From positions 1 through 19,784 of the forward strand of contig JAZRPW010000020.1 of assembly GCA_045649405.1 (NCBI GenBank): DNA of 19,784 nt, in the 5' to 3' direction. Below, in pieces: positions 15,975 through 19,784 of the stretch (within the stretch, counting starts at the first letter, position 1; each line of letters begins with the position of its first letter). This DNA comes from RUG11462 sp045649405. Its GTDB lineage: Bacteria > Bacillota > Clostridia > Oscillospirales > Acutalibacteraceae. The notes beneath the pieces were generated by a model. It made no database searches. It had not been told where the DNA came from and was given only the letters and a program-made list of their open reading frames with translations. Both the position numbers and the translations under genes were made by a program.

Positions 15975-16003
15975 ATTTTATAATAAATATACTTAAAAGT
16001 CAA
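15975..16003 (-). promoter_or_regulatory. Sigma-A-type promoter for the membrane-protein operon
   Basis: On the minus strand TTGACT (complement of 15998-16003), 17 nt, then TAAAAT (complement of 15975-15980). Start of transcription would be near 15968, giving a leader of about 80 nt. The -35 box overlaps the plus-strand AAGGAG of spoIID by two bases (16002-16003), so the two divergent units share this short region. Confidence 0.6.
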
Positions 16004-16015
16004 GGAGTAATTGTT

Positions 16016-16990
16016 GTGAATAAGCTGTATTTAACCATTTTTATAACAATATTTTTTGCAATTTTAATAATTCCTTTGGGTGCTGTTGAATTAGACACAA
16101 AAACTGTCGAAAAAAATACAATACAAACGACAAAAGTGAACAAGAAAAAGGCAATCACTAAACCAAAAGATTCTGTTAAAATTTTAATGAGCGAGAGCAA
16201 AAAAATTGAAGAAATTTCACTTTCAGAGTATCTTTTGGGGGTTGTTTTGAGTGAGATGGACGAAAGTTATCAAGACGAAGCATTAAAAGCGCAAATTGTT
16301 GCTGCCCACACGTTGCTCCAGTTTAGAAAAAAGGAAAACAAGGGCGAGAAATATTTTATTACTGATGACTACAAAATCGACCAAGCTTATATGAATTATT
16401 CTAAACGAAAAGCAAAATACAAAAAGGCGCTAAAAAAGCTTGAAAAAAGGGTAAAACCATTAATAAAAGAAGTTAAAAACAAAATTATTTATTACAACAA
16501 CCAACCAATTTTGGCAGTTTATCACGACACTTCGGGTGGCAAAACCGAAAACTGCAAAGATATTTGGGGTGGCACTTATCCTTATCTTGTTTCGGTTGAC
16601 AGCATTTCTGACCTGTTAAATCCTGCTTATTTAAGCACCCTTACCTATACACGCCAAGAGTTTTCAACAAAATTGAAAAGTTTGAAGGTAAAATTGCCAA
16701 GCAAGATTAACAGTTTTATTGGCAAAGTCGAGACAACGAACAGTGGAACAGTTAAAACCATTAAACTTGGCAACAAAATATTCAAAGGCAGTGAAATTAG
16801 AACGGCTTTTTCTTTAAGAAGCGCCAATTTTGACCTGAAATTAGTGGATGAAAAATTCGTCTTTACTGTGCGTGGTTATGGTCACGGAGTTGGTATGAGC
16901 CAGTACGGAGCAAAGATTATGGCAAAAGAAGGCAGTGACTACCAAACAATTTTAAAACATTACTACACCGGCGTTGAAATTAAAGGTTGA
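16016..16990 (+). CDS. spoIID: SpoIID/LytB-family lytic transglycosylase
   Basis: SpoIID cuts peptidoglycan glycan strands during engulfment in endospore formers. The 324-residue product has an N-terminal membrane helix (about 3-24), a lysine-rich linker, then the SpoIID domain: LSEYLLGVVLSEMDESY with the putative catalytic E80, DEALKAQIVAAHTL, VYHDTSGGKTENC (H170, C180) and the C-terminal GYGHGVGMSQYGA. The frame is open back to an ATG at 15938, but AAGGAG 8 nt before GTG 16016 selects GTG. A region of basic residues (about 128-155) interrupts the domain core. An A/T-rich leader precedes it with a TATAAT at 15979-15984 but no convincing -35 box, so a sporulation sigma factor is possible. SpoIID versus a vegetative paralogue cannot be settled here. 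Confidence 0.88.
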   Translation: MNKLYLTIFITIFFAILIIPLGAVELDTKTVEKNTIQTTKVNKKKAITKPKDSVKILMSESKKIEEISLSEYLLGVVLSEMDESYQDEALKAQIVAAHTLLQFRKKENKGEKYFITDDYKIDQAYMNYSKRKAKYKKALKKLEKRVKPLIKEVKNKIIYYNNQPILAVYHDTSGGKTENCKDIWGGTYPYLVSVDSISDLLNPAYLSTLTYTRQEFSTKLKSLKVKLPSKINSFIGKVETTNSGTVKTIKLGNKIFKGSEIRTAFSLRSANFDLKLVDEKFVFTVRGYGHGVGMSQYGAKIMAKEGSDYQTILKHYYTGVEIKG

Positions 16991-17015
16991 TATTTGGGGA
17001 ATTTACAAGTATAAT
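16987..17015 (+). promoter_or_regulatory. Sigma-A-type promoter for the murD operon
   Basis: TTGATA at 16987-16992, a 17-nt spacer and a perfect TATAAT at 17010-17015. The -35 box includes the TGA stop of spoIID. Transcription would start near 17022, about 30 nt before the murD ATG, so murD is expressed separately from spoIID. Confidence 0.8.
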
Positions 17016-17052
17016 ACATATTAGAATAAGTTAAAGGTAGGCGTAAAAATTT

Positions 17053-18447
17053 ATGGACGCTCGTGTTGAAAAATTTTTAAAAAGTATGAAACACAAAAAA
17101 ATTGCTTTTTGTGGCATTGGTAGGTCAAACTTACCGTTAGTTTCACTTTTTTCAAAATATGGTGCTGACATTATTGTTTGCGACCGCAAAGATGAGTCTT
17201 GTTTTTCACAAGAAATTATTGCAAGCATTACTGATTGTGGCGCAAAAATCAAATGTGGCGAAGATTATTTAGACAACCTTGATGTTGATGTAATTTTTAG
17301 AGCACCAGGTATGTATTATAATCTTCCTGTTTTGCAAAATTTTAAAAACAACGGCGTTGTTGTTACTTCAGAAATGGAAGTGTTTTTTGATATTTGCCCT
17401 GCAAAAATCATTGCGCTTACTGGTACTGACGGCAAAACAACAACCACAACAATTGTTACTGAAATTTTAGAAAAAACAGGCAAGAAAATTTACAAAGGCG
17501 GTAACATTGGCACACCACTTTTACCGCTTATCGAAGAGATTAGTGCTGATGATATTTGTGTTGTTGAACTTTCTTCTTTCCAACTTATTTCAATGAGAAA
17601 ATCGCCTGATATTGCGGCAATTACCAACGTTTATCCCGACCATTTGAACGTGCATAAAGATATGCAAGAGTACATTGATGCGAAGGTTAACATTCTTTCA
17701 CACCAAAACGCATTTTCAAAAGCAGTTTTGAATTTTGATAATGATGTTACTAAAGATTTAGCCAAATTTGTGCGTGGCAAACTTGTTTATTTCAGCCATT
17801 TGGAAAAATTAGATTTTGGTGCTTATCTTGATGATGAGGGTTATCTTGTTTTCAACGACGGCAAAACTGTTACAAGAATTGTGCATAAAGATGAAATCAA
17901 AATTCCTGGTATGCACAACGTTGAAAATTATTTGACAGCCATTGCAATTACCTTTGGCGAGGTGCAAAATGAGGCAATTGCCGAAGTTGCAAACACATTT
18001 TCAGGTGTTGAGCACCGAATTGAATTTGTTAGAGAATTAGACGGTGTTAGATATTATAACGACTCAATTGCAACATCTCCTGCATCGGTTACTGCAGGGC
18101 TTACTGCTTTTGGCAAAAAGGTTATTATCATTGCCGGTGGTTCTGACAAACAACTTGATTACGGCACACTCTCGGGTGCATTAAACAAGTATGTTAAGGT
18201 GTTGGTTTTGACTGGAGAAACTGCAAAAAAAATAGAAAAAGCAGTTGTTAGTGATGAAAGTTATGATGAAAATTCTATTAAAATTATTCACACTGACTCA
18301 ATGGAAAACGCAGTGAAAATTGCACGTGAAAATGCAGTTTCTGGCGATGTTATTTCGCTTTCTCCTGCGTCTGCAAGTTTTGATAAATACAAAGATTTTG
18401 AAGAGCGTGGCAGACACTTTAAAAATATAGTTAAGGATTTAGTTTAA
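17053..18447 (+). CDS. murD: MurD, UDP-N-acetylmuramoyl-L-alanine--D-glutamate ligase
   Basis: MurD adds D-glutamate to UDP-MurNAc-L-Ala in cytoplasmic peptidoglycan precursor synthesis. The 464-residue product has the N-terminal Rossmann-like domain (FCGIGRSN from residue 19), ATP loop GTDGKTT (124-130), ELSSFQL (172-178), NVYPDHL, the carbamylated-lysine region DAK ending at K211, and the C-terminal YYNDSIATSP and SLSPASASFDKYKDFEERG motifs. ELSSFQL and the SPASASFD ending are diagnostic for MurD against other Mur ligases. It is outside a dcw cluster here. AAAGG lies about 15 nt before the ATG. The M42 peptidase gene starts directly after its stop. Confidence 0.96.
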   Translation: MDARVEKFLKSMKHKKIAFCGIGRSNLPLVSLFSKYGADIIVCDRKDESCFSQEIIASITDCGAKIKCGEDYLDNLDVDVIFRAPGMYYNLPVLQNFKNNGVVVTSEMEVFFDICPAKIIALTGTDGKTTTTTIVTEILEKTGKKIYKGGNIGTPLLPLIEEISADDICVVELSSFQLISMRKSPDIAAITNVYPDHLNVHKDMQEYIDAKVNILSHQNAFSKAVLNFDNDVTKDLAKFVRGKLVYFSHLEKLDFGAYLDDEGYLVFNDGKTVTRIVHKDEIKIPGMHNVENYLTAIAITFGEVQNEAIAEVANTFSGVEHRIEFVRELDGVRYYNDSIATSPASVTAGLTAFGKKVIIIAGGSDKQLDYGTLSGALNKYVKVLVLTGETAKKIEKAVVSDESYDENSIKIIHTDSMENAVKIARENAVSGDVISLSPASASFDKYKDFEERGRHFKNIVKDLV

Positions 18448-19443
18448 ATGAAAGAAACTTTGAAAAAACTTTGCAACGCTACCTTTGTGGGTAGTGAGCA
18501 ATCGGCAAAAGATTTAGCAATAAAAATGCTTTCACCTTATGTTGATGAGATTAAAACCGATTTAACCGGAAGCGTTTTTGGGTTTATTAAAGGTAAGTCA
18601 AAAAAGACAATTTTGATTGAAGCGCACATTGATGAAATTGGCTTTACTGTTACAAATGTGCTTGAAAATGGCTTTGTCAGACTTTCAAAAGTTGGTGGAA
18701 TTGACATTAGAACTTTGCCTGCAAACACCATTAAAATTCACACAAAACAAGGCGAAAAAGTTGGTGTTTTCACATCAACTCCACCGCATTTAGCAAAAGG
18801 CAAGGGCGATGAATTTTCTGACCTTGATGAAATTTTGGTTGACACAGGTATGGCTAATGCCAAAGATGTAATTTCAATTGGCGATTTTGCAACATTTAAT
18901 GTTGAAGCTGTTGATTTGCAAAACGATTTTGTTAGCGCAAAGTCAATTGATGACAGAAGCGGTTGTGTTGCTTTAATTGAAGTTGCAAAAAATTTAAAAG
19001 CAAACGGCACACCAAAAGACAATATTTTGATTGTGTTTGCAAGTGGCGAAGAACTTGGCAACCGTGGTGCAAAAATTGGCGCATTTAACAAGCAAATTGA
19101 TGAAGCAATTATTGTTGATGTTTCATTTGGTTTTGCTCCTGGTTGTGATAAGTCAAAATGTGGCGAAATAGAAAAAGGCGCAATGATAGGGGTTAGTCCA
19201 ATTCTTGATAAGACAATGCGAAACGAACTTATCAACGTTGCCGAAAACGAGAAAATTCCTTATCAATTAGAGCCAATGAGTGGGCTTACATCAACCGATG
19301 CTGATGTTGTTACAATCACCGAAACCGGCATTAAAACTGCACTTATTTCCATTCCGTTGAAATATATGCACACACCAATTGAAACGGTTTGTTTGAGTGA
19401 TATAAAAGCAGTGGCAAACCTTATTACTGCTTATTTAAAATAA
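18448..19443 (+). CDS. M42-family metallo-aminopeptidase (endoglucanase M-like)
   Basis: M42 enzymes are cytoplasmic, self-compartmentalising tetrahedral dizinc or dicobalt aminopeptidases. The 331-residue product keeps the metal and catalytic set: AHIDEIG (H60, D62), SIDDRSG (bridging D168), GEELGNRG (E201 and E202), DVSFG (D224) and YMHTPIE (H308). The length is slightly below the usual 340-360 residues. The start codon abuts the murD stop (TAAATG) with AAGGA upstream, so translation is coupled. Pairing with murD suggests a possible role in peptide or muropeptide recycling, but this is inference from position only; general peptide degradation is as likely. Confidence 0.92.
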   Translation: MKETLKKLCNATFVGSEQSAKDLAIKMLSPYVDEIKTDLTGSVFGFIKGKSKKTILIEAHIDEIGFTVTNVLENGFVRLSKVGGIDIRTLPANTIKIHTKQGEKVGVFTSTPPHLAKGKGDEFSDLDEILVDTGMANAKDVISIGDFATFNVEAVDLQNDFVSAKSIDDRSGCVALIEVAKNLKANGTPKDNILIVFASGEELGNRGAKIGAFNKQIDEAIIVDVSFGFAPGCDKSKCGEIEKGAMIGVSPILDKTMRNELINVAENEKIPYQLEPMSGLTSTDADVVTITETGIKTALISIPLKYMHTPIETVCLSDIKAVANLITAYLK

Positions 19444-19460
19444 AAAAGGAGTAGGAAAAA

Positions 19461-19616
19461 ATGAAATATGTTTGCAATGTTTGCGGATATGTTTATGATG
19501 AAGATTTAGGCGACAAAAACAAAGGCATTCCTGCAGGCACAAAGTTTGAAGATTTGCCTGAAGATTATCGTTGCCCTGTTTGCAGAGTGGGAAAAAACAG
19601 TTTTCGTCCAGAATAA
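19461..19616 (+). CDS. Rubredoxin
   Basis: A 51-residue electron carrier with one iron held by four cysteines. The knuckles are CNVCGY (C5, C8) and CPVCRVGK (C38, C41), with the typical central segment GTKFEDLPEDYRCP. The residue after C41 is arginine (codon AGA), whereas rubredoxins usually have glycine there. The partner is probably a rubrerythrin, superoxide reductase or flavoprotein elsewhere. AAGGAG lies 9 nt before the ATG, and the gene follows the M42 peptidase by 17 nt as the last gene of the murD operon, before a terminator. Confidence 0.95.
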   Translation: MKYVCNVCGYVYDEDLGDKNKGIPAGTKFEDLPEDYRCPVCRVGKNSFRPE

Positions 19617-19624
19617 CAAAAATT

Positions 19625-19660
19625 AAAAAGGAGTGCTTTTTATAGCACTCCTTTTTGTTT
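19625..19660. terminator. Bidirectional intrinsic terminator
   Basis: A perfect 13-bp stem (19625-19637 with 19644-19656; core GGAGTGCT/AGCACTCC, 6-nt loop) ends in a T run on the plus strand and, because the stem starts with five A residues, in a U run on the minus strand too. It lies between the convergent rubredoxin stop (9 nt away) and the stop of the minus-strand gene at 19661, so it can serve both. Confidence 0.92.
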
Positions 19661-19784
19661 TTACCATTTATCGTTCTCGTATGGATCGTATTTGGTAGGT
19701 TCAGTTGGTTTAACTGTTGGGTCTGTTACATCTTCTTCTGGAGATGAAGCAATGATATCAAGAGATTCATATTTTTCTAATTCT
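19661..19784 (-). CDS. C-terminal end of an unidentified protein with acidic Pro/Thr-rich tail
   Basis: The last 40 codons of a minus-strand gene that runs out of the window. They read ELEKYESLDIIASSPEED, then a Pro/Thr segment VTDPTVKPTEPTKYDPY, ending ENDKW and TAA. The frame is open throughout, and the stop lies directly beside the bidirectional terminator, which supports a real gene. A Pro/Thr-rich acidic tail is common at the end of secreted or membrane proteins and of some division proteins, but nothing identifies the family. Composition is consistent with the window's other genes. Confidence 0.55.
   Translation of the reverse strand, partial: ELEKYESLDIIASSPEEDVTDPTVKPTEPTKYDPYENDKW

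Noticed and set aside
15971..15995. Sigma-E-like promoter for spoIID (GTATATT ... ATACTTA)
   Set aside because: The spacing and -10 match are too poor in sequence this A/T-rich; not listed as a feature.
15938..16015. A 26-residue N-terminal extension of SpoIID from an upstream ATG
   Set aside because: No ribosome binding site precedes it, it covers the divergent promoter region, and AAGGAG with 8-nt spacing supports the GTG at 16016, giving a normal membrane-anchor start.
18738..19235. A 165-codon minus-strand open frame opposite the M42 peptidase gene
   Set aside because: Antisense shadow of a conserved enzyme; Ser/Pro/Phe-rich translation with no domain or start signal.

Overview
The window is a compact, AT-rich stretch of chromosome. 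It suggests an anaerobic Clostridia-type Firmicute, probably an uncultivated gut lineage. The evidence is AGGAG/AGGTG ribosome binding sites throughout, frequent TTG and GTG starts, a spoIID sporulation gene, a rubredoxin, the neighbour pairs recA-recX, DUF1385-prmC and rimO-pgsA, and intergenic repeat types that I recall from Clostridia. No species can be named. There are 23 protein genes, two of them cut by the window edges. I see no tRNA, rRNA, CRISPR array, transposase or phage gene, and no gene-free stretch reaches 300 bases.

Region A (1-11119, all minus strand, read from right to left). A good sigma-A-type promoter (11091-11119) starts a run of tightly packed genes. It begins with a divergent MreB-like actin homologue, a lipoprotein with two DxDxDG-type calcium-loop motifs, an OmpR-family response regulator and a membrane histidine kinase. 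It continues with the DUF1385 membrane protein, prmC, recA and recX. Genes from the kinase to recX overlap or are 21 nt apart at most. After recX come two small membrane-anchored proteins (one unknown, one DUF4375/DMP19-like), then rimO and the start of pgsA. Three different intergenic repeat elements lie in the 1.3 kb between recX and rimO and bracket these two extra genes.

Region B (11154-16003, minus strand). A promoter at 15975-16003 drives a polytopic membrane protein, a small conserved cytoplasmic protein and a small lipoprotein, ending at a hairpin terminator. Less than 20 nt after that hairpin starts a second set: tcdA (t6A to ct6A in tRNA), an AlkD-like DNA glycosylase and a cytoplasmic GH20 beta-hexosaminidase. 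This set ends at a strong 16-bp hairpin just before the promoter of region A.

Region C (15975-19660, plus strand). spoIID is transcribed divergently from region B. Its ribosome binding site touches the -35 box of the opposing promoter. murD follows with its own near-consensus promoter over the spoIID stop codon, then an M42 metallopeptidase directly abutting murD, then rubredoxin. A bidirectional 13-bp hairpin separates this operon from a convergent minus-strand gene, of which only the last 40 codons are present.

Most of the window is ordinary housekeeping. The best candidate for something undescribed is the operon head at 6358-11119: an MreB-like protein lacking the usual catalytic glutamate and with an altered nucleotide motif, next to a putative calcium-binding lipoprotein and a two-component system. 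Second is the repeat-bracketed pair of membrane-anchored genes between recX and rimO.
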